This document shows positions 10,352 through 19,440 of a stretch of DNA of 64,000 nucleotides, piece by piece. The stretch is from the NCBI GenBank assembly GCA_013306675.1, contig JABLUY010000213.1:1-64000 (forward strand), in the 5' to 3' direction. The position numbers and the translations under genes are program-made. Below the pieces are notes generated by a model. That model saw only the letters and a program-made list of their open reading frames with translations. It was not told the DNA's origin and did no database searches. Every line of letters starts with the position of its first letter. Positions within the stretch are counted from its first letter, which is position 1. This stretch comes from Thraustochytrium sp. TN22. Its lineage: Eukaryota > Sar > Bigyra > Thraustochytrida > Thraustochytriidae.

Positions 10352-10358
10352 GGGCGCG
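9121..10358. other. Long divergent spacer with simple repeats, no recognised gene
   Basis: Over 1.2 kb between the DUF402 gene (-) and the alpha/beta hydrolase (+). It holds short GCCGTGCGCC-type repeats (9140-9185), a CTAG-rich patch (9207-9225), a GAC microsatellite (9303-9345), a second CTAG-rich patch (10075-10101) and GGC runs just before the hydrolase start. Overlapping frames of 165-275 residues cross it on both strands, but none shows a domain, a hydrophobic pattern or family signature, and I do not call them genes. Confidence 0.5.
9303..9347. repeat. GAC trinucleotide microsatellite
   Basis: About 13 near-perfect copies of GAC/ACG in a spacer with no convincing gene. Confidence 0.85.
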
Positions 10359-11954
10359 ATGGCGAACGGGGACGAGGCGACGGCGCTGGTCGCGGCCGTG
10401 GAGACCTGGGACGGCGCGGACGACCTGGACGGCAAGCTGCAGCAGCAGACGCAGGCGGAGGGGGCGGGGGAGGGGGAGCAGGAGCAGGAGGAGGAGGAGG
10501 AGGCGCCGCGCGAGGACGCCGGAGGGGATGCGGAGGAGATGGAGGGGGACGAGGAGGGGGCCGGGGACGGCGACGAGGATGACCTGGAGGACGTGGAGAT
10601 CCCCGGCCCGCCGCCGATGGAGGACATGCCCGAGATGGGGGAGCCGGCGTGGTACGAGGTGCCGCCGGCACGCACGCTGAGGCTGCTGCAGGAGGCGTCC
10701 AAGGCGTCGATGCGAAGGCTGTCGCTGGGCGACAAGCAAAATTCGTCGCTGTGGATGTCGCTGCGGCGCACCTTCGCGCGCGCGTCCGCGGACCTTGGGG
10801 ACGGCCCGGAACGCGTGGCGCTCGAGGAGGAGCCGCTGCCGGACGCCACCAACCTGGAGGTCGGCATCATGCCGACCTCGACCGGCGTCAACCTCTTTAC
10901 GTACACGTGGCCCGCTACGGAGACGGCCCGCGGCGTCCTGCTCTTCGTGCACGAGCTCGGCTCGCACGCCATGTTTGACCTCCTGCGCCGGACCAAGTTC
11001 CCCAGCGCCACCTCCTTCGAGGGCGGCTACTCGACGCTGCCGGAGTACCACCGGAGCTGGCTGCAGGCACTCAACGACGCGGGCTTTACCGTGGCGGCGC
11101 TGGATCTCCAGTCGTACGGCCGAAGCGAGGACGGCGAGGACGCCATTCGGCACTACTTGCCCGACGGAGGAATACAGGTGGAGAATTTGATCGAGTTCCA
11201 CGCGCACCTGCGCGAAAAGTACCCGGACCTGCGAATCTCGGCGGTGGGCGTCGGCTATGGAGGCACGCTAGCCCTGCGCATGGCACAGATCGAGGCGCGG
11301 CGTGGTCTCGAGAGCCTCGATGCCTGCGTCTTGCTCGCGCCGGAGCTCTCGCCCGGCGCCTGGCGCCAGCGCAACCGCAGGACGCTCATGCTCGGCTCGG
11401 TTTTGGCCGCGGCGCGGCCAACCTGGCGCGCCGTGGAGCGCGTTCCGCATCCGTCTGAAGTGTTGTGCTCGGCCTGGGCCGCCGACAAGCTCACGGAGAA
11501 GGGCCTCGTGCGCCTGCGCGTCGCCGTGGACGCGCTCCTGCTTATGGACGCCGCCTTGAAGGATGTCGACGCCCTGGTCACCCCGGTGCTCACCATTCAG
11601 AGCACGTGGGACCTCATCACCGATCCCGAGGGGGCGGAAAGCCTGCACAGCAAGCTCTCTGGCAGCTACGGCCATACCTTGCTCATGCTCGATGACGCCG
11701 GCCTCTGTCACGACCTTATGCACGAGCCGGCGTCTAAAAGGGTGCTCGACCAGATGCTTGCCTGGCTTGAGGGCAATCAAGGCGCGCGAGCTCTCCAAGC
11801 CCAGCTCCAGCAGCCTGAGGCGCTGCAAAGAGAAGATCCTGCACTCGCGCGCGCATCCGTGCGCCGCGCGCAGCGCTCCTCCATTCGTCAGGCCATGCGT
11901 GCCTCCGTACGTCGCGCCCTGCGCTCCACAGTCGGCGCGCGCGAGCACTCATGA
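10359..11954 (+). CDS. Monoacylglycerol-lipase-like alpha/beta hydrolase with Gly in place of the nucleophile Ser
   Basis: About 531 residues. An acidic low-complexity N terminus (1-90) precedes an alpha/beta hydrolase domain (about 165-480) of the monoglyceride lipase/serine aminopeptidase S33 type. Family landmarks are LLFVHELGSHAMF (oxyanion region, HGxxxHS-like), FTVAALDLQSYGRSED and the nucleophile elbow AVGVGYGGTLAL. In active relatives the elbow is GHSMGG; here the Ser position is Gly299, codon GGC at 11253-11255. The other triad members are present: Asp418 in STWDLITD and His451 in GLCHDLMHEP. So the fold seems intact while the classic nucleophile is missing, suggesting a non-catalytic or altered protein. 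The last 40 residues are Arg-rich amphipathic repeats (ASVRRAQRSSIRQAMRASVRRA). The start was chosen as the first ATG of the frame after a GGC run. Confidence 0.85.
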   Translation: MANGDEATALVAAVETWDGADDLDGKLQQQTQAEGAGEGEQEQEEEEEAPREDAGGDAEEMEGDEEGAGDGDEDDLEDVEIPGPPPMEDMPEMGEPAWYEVPPARTLRLLQEASKASMRRLSLGDKQNSSLWMSLRRTFARASADLGDGPERVALEEEPLPDATNLEVGIMPTSTGVNLFTYTWPATETARGVLLFVHELGSHAMFDLLRRTKFPSATSFEGGYSTLPEYHRSWLQALNDAGFTVAALDLQSYGRSEDGEDAIRHYLPDGGIQVENLIEFHAHLREKYPDLRISAVGVGYGGTLALRMAQIEARRGLESLDACVLLAPELSPGAWRQRNRRTLMLGSVLAAARPTWRAVERVPHPSEVLCSAWAADKLTEKGLVRLRVAVDALLLMDAALKDVDALVTPVLTIQSTWDLITDPEGAESLHSKLSGSYGHTLLMLDDAGLCHDLMHEPASKRVLDQMLAWLEGNQGARALQAQLQQPEALQREDPALARASVRRAQRSSIRQAMRASVRRALRSTVGAREHS

Positions 11955-12488
11955 ACGGCAAGCGCATGAGGACCATCACAAGGGGGGGAGGAGAGGAGAG
12001 GAGAGGAGAGGAGACCTACCAGGAGGACCAGATTCGAGTGTAGGCCCCGGATGCTCCACGCCCGCTGGAGCGCGCGGGGAGGACCAGGTTTGGGGGTTCG
12101 GCCCGGGCGTGCCGCTGCTCGCCGCGCTCTCTGTAAAGCCACTGACCATTATGCACCACCGCCACCCACCCGCCACGTTACACTTCCTGCAACCCCCCCC
12201 CCACACACACACACACGCGCGCACACAAAAGACATGTTGCTCTTTGTTTTCCGCTACTTGAGTATGGCCTCCACCCAGGGTGCCGCTGTCTCCCGATCTC
12301 TCCGTGTTGCCACTGCCCTATACAAGCCATTAGGTGCCGTCAGGCATGTGAGAACAGGGATGCTCCGTCGCGCATGCTCATGCATGGGACACGCATAGAT
12401 CGCGGCGCGCATGGTTCACGCCTTCGAAGGCAATGAGGCGGCCCGCTCTGGCACTTCTTCTGAATCCCAGCGCTGCATACAGATACCC
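11955..12488. other. Convergent spacer with GA and CA repeats
   Basis: Holds the 3' flanks of the alpha/beta hydrolase and the CatSper gene. It carries a GAGAGGAGAG run (11986-12012), two copies of a GAGGACCAG-containing segment (12020-12095) and a C-run followed by (CA)n and (CG)n (12197-12226). No gene is visible. Confidence 0.45.
12197..12230. repeat. CA/CG alternating purine-pyrimidine tract
   Basis: A run of C, then CA dinucleotides that pass into CGCG and back to CACA. Alternating tracts of this kind are prone to Z-DNA. Confidence 0.75.
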
Positions 12489-13906
12489 TCACTGCACGTC
12501 CTGCATGAGCATCGCTGTCATGCGCCGCTCAAGCATCTCGTTCAGCTTGGTCGCCGTACGCAGGTGAAGCCGGTGCACACGCTTCCTGGCCAGCTCGTAA
12601 TGCTGAAGGCTCTCCATGTAGGTTTCAAACCACATGCGGGAGCAGCAGAGCGTCTTAATGGGCGCCACATCCTCGTGATCCAGTGTGCCGGCCAGATTCT
12701 TGAGAAAGTCGTCCAGCGAGACGCGCCCGTGCTTCTCCTGGCTCTTCATGATCTCTTCCAGGTCTCGCCGTTGCTTCTCAAGGATGAACTGCTTCTTCTT
12801 TTTGAAGAGCTCGGCGCGTTTCTTGTCGCGCATCGTCTTTTCCTCGGCCTGTGCCTCCTCCAGGTTTTGCACGACCACACCAATGAAGAGACTGCGATGC
12901 GAAGCGCGTTCGGAATGCGTGAGTGGAAGAGCGGCTGTGCGCGGCACCGCTTGCGAGCGAGCGAGCGAGCGAGCGAGCAGCGAGGGACTTACTTGGTAAA
13001 GATGAAGTTGCCAACGAAGATCCACAGAATGATGTAGCCTGCCACGGAGCCCTCCGAGAAGTTGCGCTCGAGCAGCTTGTTGTTGACGTCGGTCCAGCTG
13101 TCCAGCGTCGTGAGGACCCAGAGCTGGTACATGGAGAACTGAATGGATCCCCACTCCTCCTTTTCAGAGTCCGGCGTGCGCCCGAACGAGTAGTGCCCGA
13201 TCATCGCCCAAACAAACATGAGCAGCAAGAGCAGGCCCACCAGGTACAGAATGGAGGCCATCGTTTTCAGGAGAGCACTCACCAGCACCTGCAGGGGACG
13301 CACGAAGGAGATACTTCGCAGAGCACGCAGCGCGCGCAGCGCGCGGAAGATCTTGAGGAACGAAACGTTTGCGACGTTGTCGTTGGACCCCAGCGCCACG
13401 TCGGTCACGTACGAGATGGCCAGCACGATGAAGTCCATGCGGTTGTAGTTGTTCTCCCAGTACTTGACTGGCTCCGCAAAGATCTTGAAGAGGAACTCCG
13501 TTGTGTAGATGCTCAGGTAGATGAGACTCAGCGTCTGGAAGCTCTGCTCCGCGCGCTTGTTCTGAAAGGATGGCAGCGTCTCGAGGGCGATGGTGATCAT
13601 GTTGACCAGGATGGTGAGCACGATGACCACGTTGAAGGCGCGGCTCGTCACCGTCTTAGCGACCACAAAGTGCATCGTGCCGCGGTACTTGCTCAGGTCC
13701 ACGGCCTCCTTCTCCGCGGCCATGGTATACGCCATGCGCGTCGTCCACTGTGCATTCTGCGACAGCCGCCTCGCCCTCTCCTGCGTGACGCGAACTGTCG
13801 CCTCGAAGTTCGACCTGCGCCTCGTCCGCTTCGCGTCCTGGTCGAAGGAGTTCGTCGCGGCCGGCACCACGCGCGTCCCGCTCCCGGCGCGCCGCAGCGT
13901 CGCCAT
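12489..13906 (-). CDS. CATSPER3: CatSper-type voltage-gated Ca2+ channel pore subunit (CatSper3-like), two exons
   Basis: A single six-transmembrane channel subunit of about 438 residues. Helices fall at about S1 90-110, S2 125-145, S3 157-172, S4 182-207, S5 212-240 and S6 288-315. S4 carries repeated Arg at every third position (FRALRALRALRSISFVR). The pore holds T267-x-D269-x-W271, the TxDxW filter typical of CatSper subunits. After S6 comes LFIGVVVQNLE and a Lys/Glu coiled coil, then a helical tail resembling CatSper3. Exon 1 is 13906-12993 and exon 2 is 12891-12489. The intron has a GTAAGT donor and CAG acceptor, and splicing restores FIFTN-LFIGVV exactly as in the family. In animals four such subunits form the flagellar Ca2+ channel. 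The start at 13906 avoids a long low-complexity leader; the frame is open to 14332. It shares a divergent region with the SH3 gene. Confidence 0.88.
12892..12992 (-). other. Intron of the CatSper-like gene
   Basis: 101 bases, minus strand, GTAAGT donor and CAG acceptor, splitting an Asn codon (AA|T) in the S6 helix. Both flanking frames stop without splicing, and the joined protein matches the conserved S6 sequence of CatSper subunits. Contains GCTC tetranucleotide repeats. Confidence 0.9.
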
Positions 13907-14499
13907 GGCTCGCCGCGCGCGCCGGCCTCGCTCCCGCCCGGGGCTCCGTCTCTGGCGGCCCGCCGCGCCGCGCGCGCCGCGCCAGCCGCGCCAGCCGCGC
14001 CCGCGCGCGCGCCGGCCAGTTCGAACCGGGCCGCCTCGACCCGGACTCGCGCTCGCCGCCGGCGCCGGGCGCGAGGGGCCGTTGAGCGCGCACGGCGCAC
14101 GGAGCCGGCCGGAGACCGTGCCCGGCGTGCCGGACGCGCTGTGCTGCTCAGCAGCGCGCGGGCGCGGGAGGGCGCGGACTCGCTGGCCACGCACGAGCAG
14201 CAGCCGCAGCAGCAGCAGCAGCAGCAGCAGGCGGAGACCCTCGGGCCAGAAGCAGCCCGGCGAGAACGACGACCAGCTCGAGAAGGACTTGAAGGCGCAA
14301 GCCGCGCAACTCGGGGCCTCGAAGAACGACAACGGGCCCGGGAGAAAGATAATTTATGTTAGGCGCGACTTGAACTTGCGCTTGCTGGGCTGCGCTCTCG
14401 TGAGTCAGCAGCGGCGGCCGACTCGCAGGCAGCGGCGGCGCGGCGCGGCGGCGCGGCAGAACCGGAGCGCGGCGGCGCGGCGCGGCGCGGCGCGGCGCG
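13907..14499. promoter_or_regulatory. Divergent region between the CatSper-like and SH3 genes
   Basis: A very GC-rich spacer with GCGC runs, a CAG repeat (14198-14231) and GGCGC repeats just before the SH3 start. It must contain both promoters. Part of it may be 5' coding for the CatSper gene if an upstream start is used, since that frame is open, but the sequence there encodes poly-Leu and Arg/Gly-rich strings. Confidence 0.45.
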
Positions 14500-17400
14500 A
14501 TGTCGGAGCTGCAGGAGGCGCTCGCGCGGCGGCGGCGCGCGGCGGAGAGCACGCCGGGCGCGGCGGCGGCGGCGGCGGCGGCGGGGCCGCAGGGGACGTC
14601 GGGGCAGAGGCCCGCGGCAAGGCCCGCGGCGGCCGCCCCGCCCCCCGCCGCGGCGCGCGAGGCGGAGGGCGGCGGCGAGGCGTGCGGAGAGTACAGGGTG
14701 GACATGACGGCGACGGAGTTCGGCGTGTGCAAGTGCGGAAGGCCCAAGGCGGAGCACAAGGCGGGCGCGAGGGCGCCGCCACAAAGGAGCGCGAGGCCCG
14801 TGTCGACACCGGCGGCACCGGCAGCAGCGACGGCCACGGCCGCCGCGGTGTCAGCGCAAGCCGCGCCCAGACCCGCGTCCACGTCCGCGCCCGCGCCCGT
14901 GCCCGCCGCGGAGAGCAAGGCCTGCGACGAGTTCCGCGTGGACGTCACCGCGGCGACCTTTGGCACCTGCAAGTGCGGGTTTCCCAAGTTCCAGCACACG
15001 CGCGCGGCGCAGAACCCGCCGGCAGCGCGCTCGCCCTCGGTCCGCGTCTCGGCCAAGTCGCTGCCGTCCGACCACCTCACTGTCAAGTCGCCGCCCTCCA
15101 GTGCGTCAGCCGCCACCGTCGGCGCACCCACCGGGCAGCAGCAAGGTGCAACCAAACCGCGGGCCGGCTCACCGGCGCCAGCCCAGTCACCCTCGCCGCA
15201 GCCGCATCCGCAGGCTGCCTCGTCGGGTCAGAAGCGGTGCCGTGCGCTCTACGACCTCAAGTCGACCCGCGACGGCGACCTTTCGCTCGCGGCGGGCGAC
15301 ATCATCGATATTGTTGACGATTCCGACGCGGACTGGTGGAAGGGCACCATCGCCGGCCGTCGGGGCCAGTTCCCGGCCACCTATGTGGAGCTGCTTGCCG
15401 AGATTGTCCCTGGCCACGACGCGCGCGCCCGCGCCCTGTACACCTTCGAAACGTCCAAAGCCGGCGACCTGCGCATGGAAAAGGGCGATATTGTCCGCGT
15501 CCTCCGCAAGGACGGCGCGTGGTGGACTGGCCAGATCGGCGACCGAAAGGGCGTCTTCCCATCCAACTACGTCGAGGAGGTGAGCGCGGACATGGGTCCA
15601 GCGCCTGAGCCCAAGAAGAGAGAGGAGCTCAAGAGCCAGGAGCACAAGGACTCCAAGAGCGAGAGCGCAGCAGAGCCAGCGAGTGCCACCTCAGTTGGCG
15701 CGGGTGGTCCAAAGGCGCCCACCGCTCCTGCCGCCACCACCACAGCCACCAAGGCGGCGCCACCGGTTGCTGCGTCACCTGCTTCACTGCCCAAGGAGGC
15801 AAAGCGGGTTGAGCTCCGCGCTCTGTTCGATTTTGATGGCACTGACGCGGACGATCTGAGCTTTCACGAGGGCGACACCATCATTCTCACCCAAAAGATT
15901 AATGCGGATTGGTGGGAGGGCAAGCTACACGATGGGTCCGCAGGCATGTTCCCGAGCACATACGTAGAAGTCGTGGAGAAGCGCGCAACCGACAACCCGA
16001 CCCCCTCGTCAGTGGTGCAGCAGCAGCAGCAGCAGCCGCCGCAACAACAAAAGCCGCCGCCGCCGCCAAATGACCCGCCGCCGCCGCCGCCTCCCGCGCC
16101 CCGGTCGCCTGTCGCTTCCGATGAGCTGCACGCGGCGAGCCCTGTCTCAGCGCGGATTGCCAAGCTGGCAAAGGAGGCCTCGAGCAAGCGTGACAAATCG
16201 CCCGACGCGCCGCCCGTAGTTGTGCCACGGCGCGCAATGCCGCCAGCCAACCTTGATGCGTTGTACAAAGCGGTGGACGTCTTCAAGGGTCAGCAGGATG
16301 GCGACCTCTCGTTTAAGGCGGATTGCATTATTGAGGTCACGGAGCGCGTGGATGAGAACTGGAGCTTCGGCAAGGTCGTGCATGGGCCCAGCCGTGGCGA
16401 TACCGTTGGCCTCTTCCCCATGAACTTCGTCGAACCCCTGCAGGCCGACGAAGTGCCTGCAGCCTTGCGTGGGCAACGCACAACCACAGCCCCGCCCACG
16501 TCCTCGTCAACGCCGCCGCCGCCGCCGCCGCCGCCGGCGGCGGCGGCAATGCCGAACGCAGAGGTGCCCAATGCGCCCGGGCCTCCACCTCCGCCGCCTC
16601 CTCCGCCGCCGCCCCCTCCCCCACGGGAGGAGCAGCAGCAGCAGCAGCGGTCCGGGCCATCGCTTCAGGCCGGGACCACGTCCGGAGAGTTGCATCGACC
16701 GCCTTCGCTCAAGTCGTCCGAGCCGCCCGCGCCATGGTATGAAAAGGGCGAGACCTACTCTCTCAAGACGGTGACGCAGTCCGGCGGCTTCTTGACGGGC
16801 AACAATATGGTCCGCATCGACAGCTACGACATTCTCAAGAAAGACCGGACCAAGGTGCACCTCGAGATCCGTCAGGGACTTGACACGGACCTTGCGACCT
16901 ACACCGCCGACGTACGTCCATTTCGGAAGCCAAGTCCCGAGATCCTCTCGCTCGCCGCGAAAAGGTACGGGCCCGCCATCATTCACTTTGCTGAGCAGAA
17001 TCTCGGGCGGCGCGTTGGCAATGGCGAATGCTGGACGCTCGCACAACAGGCGCTCAAGCAGGCGCACACCGCGCCGGTGATCGGCTTCAACTTTGGCGCC
17101 AAGATCGACCTGCAGGAGGTCATGCCGGGCGATATCCTCCAGTTCAAGACCGCCACCTTCACCACAAACACGGGCTCCAAGACAGCCGGTGCTCCCGACC
17201 ACACTGCCATCGTACACAGCCGACTCGGTCCGCGCGCCTTCAAGGTGCTCGAGCAGAACCCGAATCCGGTGGCGTACGGTGAGTACGACTTCGACCGCCT
17301 CACATCCGGCTCTTACGATGCTTATCGTCCCGTCCCCCCGGATGGCACCAAAATGGAGGACCTGATTCCACAGCAGCCGCCGCCGCCGCCGCCGCCGCCC

Positions 17401-17649
17401 GTTGCGGCGCCTGGCCCTACGACCCAAGCTCCGCCGCCGCCGCCGCCGCCGCCGCCTCCGCCGCCTCCTCCTGAGAATGCGCAGAGGCGCTGCCGCGCTC
17501 TCTTCGACTTTGAGGCACAGGAAGACGGCGACCTGGGCTTTTGCGAAGGCGACGAGATTGTCATCGAGAGCATCGAGGGCGACTGGTGCACAGGTACCCT
17601 GCGTGGCGTCACGGGCATGTTCCCGCTCAACTACGTCGAGCTGCTCTGA
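14500..17649 (+). CDS. Bbc1/Mti1-like multi-SH3 protein with a cysteine-proteinase-fold domain
   Basis: 1,049 residues with a clear domain order. Two Cys/His motifs (about 62-89 and 140-169) share the pattern C-x(15-16)-CKCG-x-PK-x(2)-H, probably zinc-binding knuckles. Four SH3 domains follow (about 245-300, 309-362, 437-493, 586-647), each with the ALYD-like start, a Trp and a FPxNYVE-like end. A domain at about 746-947 matches the C-terminal cysteine-proteinase-fold domain of fungal Bbc1/Mti1, with Cys in GNGECWTLA and His in DHTAIVHS. A fifth SH3 domain (about 995-1049) ends the protein. Long poly-proline stretches separate the domains and could be SH3 or profilin ligands. Fungal Bbc1 regulates actin assembly at endocytic patches, so a cortical actin role is likely here. 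Whether the proteinase-like domain is active is unknown. Confidence 0.87.
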   Translation: MSELQEALARRRRAAESTPGAAAAAAAAGPQGTSGQRPAARPAAAAPPPAAAREAEGGGEACGEYRVDMTATEFGVCKCGRPKAEHKAGARAPPQRSARPVSTPAAPAAATATAAAVSAQAAPRPASTSAPAPVPAAESKACDEFRVDVTAATFGTCKCGFPKFQHTRAAQNPPAARSPSVRVSAKSLPSDHLTVKSPPSSASAATVGAPTGQQQGATKPRAGSPAPAQSPSPQPHPQAASSGQKRCRALYDLKSTRDGDLSLAAGDIIDIVDDSDADWWKGTIAGRRGQFPATYVELLAEIVPGHDARARALYTFETSKAGDLRMEKGDIVRVLRKDGAWWTGQIGDRKGVFPSNYVEEVSADMGPAPEPKKREELKSQEHKDSKSESAAEPASATSVGAGGPKAPTAPAATTTATKAAPPVAASPASLPKEAKRVELRALFDFDGTDADDLSFHEGDTIILTQKINADWWEGKLHDGSAGMFPSTYVEVVEKRATDNPTPSSVVQQQQQQPPQQQKPPPPPNDPPPPPPPAPRSPVASDELHAASPVSARIAKLAKEASSKRDKSPDAPPVVVPRRAMPPANLDALYKAVDVFKGQQDGDLSFKADCIIEVTERVDENWSFGKVVHGPSRGDTVGLFPMNFVEPLQADEVPAALRGQRTTTAPPTSSSTPPPPPPPPAAAAMPNAEVPNAPGPPPPPPPPPPPPPPREEQQQQQRSGPSLQAGTTSGELHRPPSLKSSEPPAPWYEKGETYSLKTVTQSGGFLTGNNMVRIDSYDILKKDRTKVHLEIRQGLDTDLATYTADVRPFRKPSPEILSLAAKRYGPAIIHFAEQNLGRRVGNGECWTLAQQALKQAHTAPVIGFNFGAKIDLQEVMPGDILQFKTATFTTNTGSKTAGAPDHTAIVHSRLGPRAFKVLEQNPNPVAYGEYDFDRLTSGSYDAYRPVPPDGTKMEDLIPQQPPPPPPPPVAAPGPTTQAPPPPPPPPPPPPPPENAQRRCRALFDFEAQEDGDLGFCEGDEIVIESIEGDWCTGTLRGVTGMFPLNYVELL

Positions 17650-18170
17650 CGCTCCCTTGCACCGCACCATCACAATACAATCCAAGATTAGTTTGCTTAG
17701 TAGTAGTACATCCGCTTCTTGCGTACATGGCTGACCAGCTGACGAGCTGGGCTGCTTGCTCCAGCTCAAGCTGTCCGAAACGAAGACAACGGTCGCTGCC
17801 GTGGCCGGCCGACGCTGTGGCCTAGCTAGCTAGCTAGCGAGCTAGCTCTCTAGCTAACTAGCTCGCCTTCCCTCTCTCTCTTCAATTTTGCTCTCTCTCT
17901 CTGTCTCTCTCTCTTGGCCCGGTGTCCTCTGCGCGACCCTGCACGCGCACGCGTCCTGCCCCGCCCCGCCCTGCGCCGCCGCAGCTGCCACTGCACTCCA
18001 AGCCTGGCAGTGCCTTCATTGCACTGCAAGAAGGAATTGCAAAGCGCGAACTCGCGAGAAGACGCCGGAAAGTCGCGCGCGGCGCGGCGCGGCGCAGGAG
18101 CGGGCTCGGCGGGCGCGCACGCGCGCGCGCGGGCGAGCCGGCGCGGGCCGGCGCGGGCCGGCGCGGGCAG
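17650..18170. other. Spacer with CTAG-rich patch and CT tract upstream of the carrier gene
   Basis: Lies between two plus-strand genes. A run of CTAG/GCTA units (17820-17864) is followed by a CT-rich tract (17870-17916), then GC-rich sequence with GGCGCGGGCC repeats up to the carrier start. The CT tract is the most promoter-like element; no TATA box is visible. Confidence 0.5.
17820..17916. repeat. CTAG tetranucleotide patch followed by CT-rich tract
   Basis: About eight CTAG occurrences in under 50 bases, then interrupted (CT)n. Similar CTAG patches occur at 9207-9225, 10075-10101 and 31203-31214, always between genes. Confidence 0.8.
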
Positions 18171-19028
18171 ATGGAGCTCCGCGAGACGACAGCGGGCGTC
18201 TTCGGCGCGTTCTGCTGCATCTCGTGCGGGCAGCCGTTCGACGTGGTCAAGGCGCGCTTGCAGTCGCAGACCGCAGCGTCGGCAGGCGCGTCGACGCGGC
18301 TGGGGCCGCTGGGCTGCGCGGTGCAAACGGTGCGGAGCGAGGGCGCGCGCGCGCTCTTCAAGGGGTTCACGCCGGCGCTGGTGAGCTCGGTGACGGAGAA
18401 TGTGGTTGTCTGGACGGTAAATTCCTTCTTGCGCGAGCAGCTCTCCGCGAGCGTGGACGAGGAGGACTACCAGATTCCAAATCACCAGCAGGCCATGCTG
18501 GGCGGGCTCACCGGCTGCGTGTCGGCCGTGGCCATTTGCCCGGCTGAGGTTCTCAAAGTGCGCCTGCAGACCAAGACGACGCGCGCCACGCCGCTCACAG
18601 TGGCGCGTGAGGTGGTGCGAGAGTCCGGCGTGCGCGGACTCTTTCGTGGGCTCGAACCGCTGCTTTGGCGCGACGTGCCCTTTTACTTTCTCTTTTTTGG
18701 CGCCATGGAGACGTTTTGGGACAAGATTGCGCCTGCTGGTAGCGAAAATAGCCTGCTCTGGTCCGCAATAGGGGGCGGCTTTGGTGGCTCGCTCGCGTGG
18801 GCCGTCGTCTTCCCCTTCGACGTGGCCAAGACGCGCCAGCAGGTTTACGGTGGCCGCGACTCTATGCTCACCACGCTACGGGGCGTTGTGAAGCGGGACG
18901 GCGTTCGCGGCCTCTACCGCGGCTGGACGCCGGCCGTGCTGCGCGCCTTCCCGGCCAATGGGGCACTCGTCTTTGGCGTTGAGCTGTGGCGCCAATTTTA
19001 CGACGAATTCATCTATGATGAGGTCTGA
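18171..19028 (+). CDS. Mitochondrial carrier (SLC25), ornithine/basic amino acid type
   Basis: A 285-residue inner-membrane carrier with the usual three repeats of two helices. The PX[DE]XX[KR] signatures are all present: QPFDVVKARLQ, CPAEVLKVRLQ and FPFDVAKTRQQ. Contact-point motifs point to the ornithine/citrulline carrier group (SLC25A15, ORT1): TENVVVWTVNSF in repeat 1 keeps the Glu-Asn pair, and WRDVPFYFLFFGAME resembles the family's REVPGYFFFFGGYE. RAFPANGALVFGVE closes repeat 3. Such carriers exchange ornithine, citrulline, lysine or arginine across the inner membrane, linking urea-cycle or arginine metabolism. Carnitine-type carriers share some of these motifs, so the substrate is an inference. 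The start MELRETTAG opens repeat 1 directly, as is normal; the frame is open upstream in Arg-rich sequence. It converges with CFAP70. Confidence 0.88.
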   Translation: MELRETTAGVFGAFCCISCGQPFDVVKARLQSQTAASAGASTRLGPLGCAVQTVRSEGARALFKGFTPALVSSVTENVVVWTVNSFLREQLSASVDEEDYQIPNHQQAMLGGLTGCVSAVAICPAEVLKVRLQTKTTRATPLTVAREVVRESGVRGLFRGLEPLLWRDVPFYFLFFGAMETFWDKIAPAGSENSLLWSAIGGGFGGSLAWAVVFPFDVAKTRQQVYGGRDSMLTTLRGVVKRDGVRGLYRGWTPAVLRAFPANGALVFGVELWRQFYDEFIYDEV

Positions 19029-19440
19029 GACTCTCGCGAGGTCCAGACCTGTCGCGGAGGTCCTTCTTTCCTTTTTCCACCTGAGAGATGGAAACAAGGA
19101 CAGCTCGAGGCGCGATCCTCGAGCTGAGGACAATTTATGAGCAGCAGCTGTGGAACGACGGCTCAGTGCGAGTCTCGTGTAATTCAAGGCGCGGCCCCGG
19201 CGGCCTGCGGCCTCCTCAGGCTGCAAACCCCTGCATTCTGCAACCTTTTCTTTGCGGCGGCAATCTCAAACTGGTACATTCACAAAGAATGGGCGGAGCT
19301 TGCAGGAGGAGCAGCGAGAGAGAGCACCAACGGTCTCTGGTCCGATCTAAGGAGACATAGTGTTGCGAGGGCCGGCATTGCCCATCTCAGATGTATGCAC
19401 GCAATCTTGACGAAAACAAAGGGGAGCTTCTTTTCTTACT
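19029..19440. other. Convergent 3' spacer of carrier and CFAP70 genes
   Basis: Relatively AT-richer sequence holding both 3' flanks. No gene or strong repeat is visible. Confidence 0.4.

Noticed and set aside
12020-12110. tRNA-like TTCGA words in the convergent spacer
   Set aside because: No cloverleaf with acceptor and anticodon stems could be drawn; the words belong to a short duplicated segment.
13907-14332. 142-residue N-terminal extension of the CatSper-like protein
   Set aside because: Encodes poly-Leu from a CAG repeat and Arg/Gly-rich sequence; the ATG at 13906 gives a normal cytosolic N terminus. It cannot be excluded without transcripts.
12923-14362. 479-residue plus-strand frame opposite the CatSper gene
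   Set aside because: It is antisense to a clearly recognised channel gene and has the biased composition of an antisense shadow.
16507-17769. 420-residue minus-strand frame opposite the SH3 gene
   Set aside because: Antisense shadow of the Bbc1-like gene, ending in arginine runs made from the poly-proline codons.
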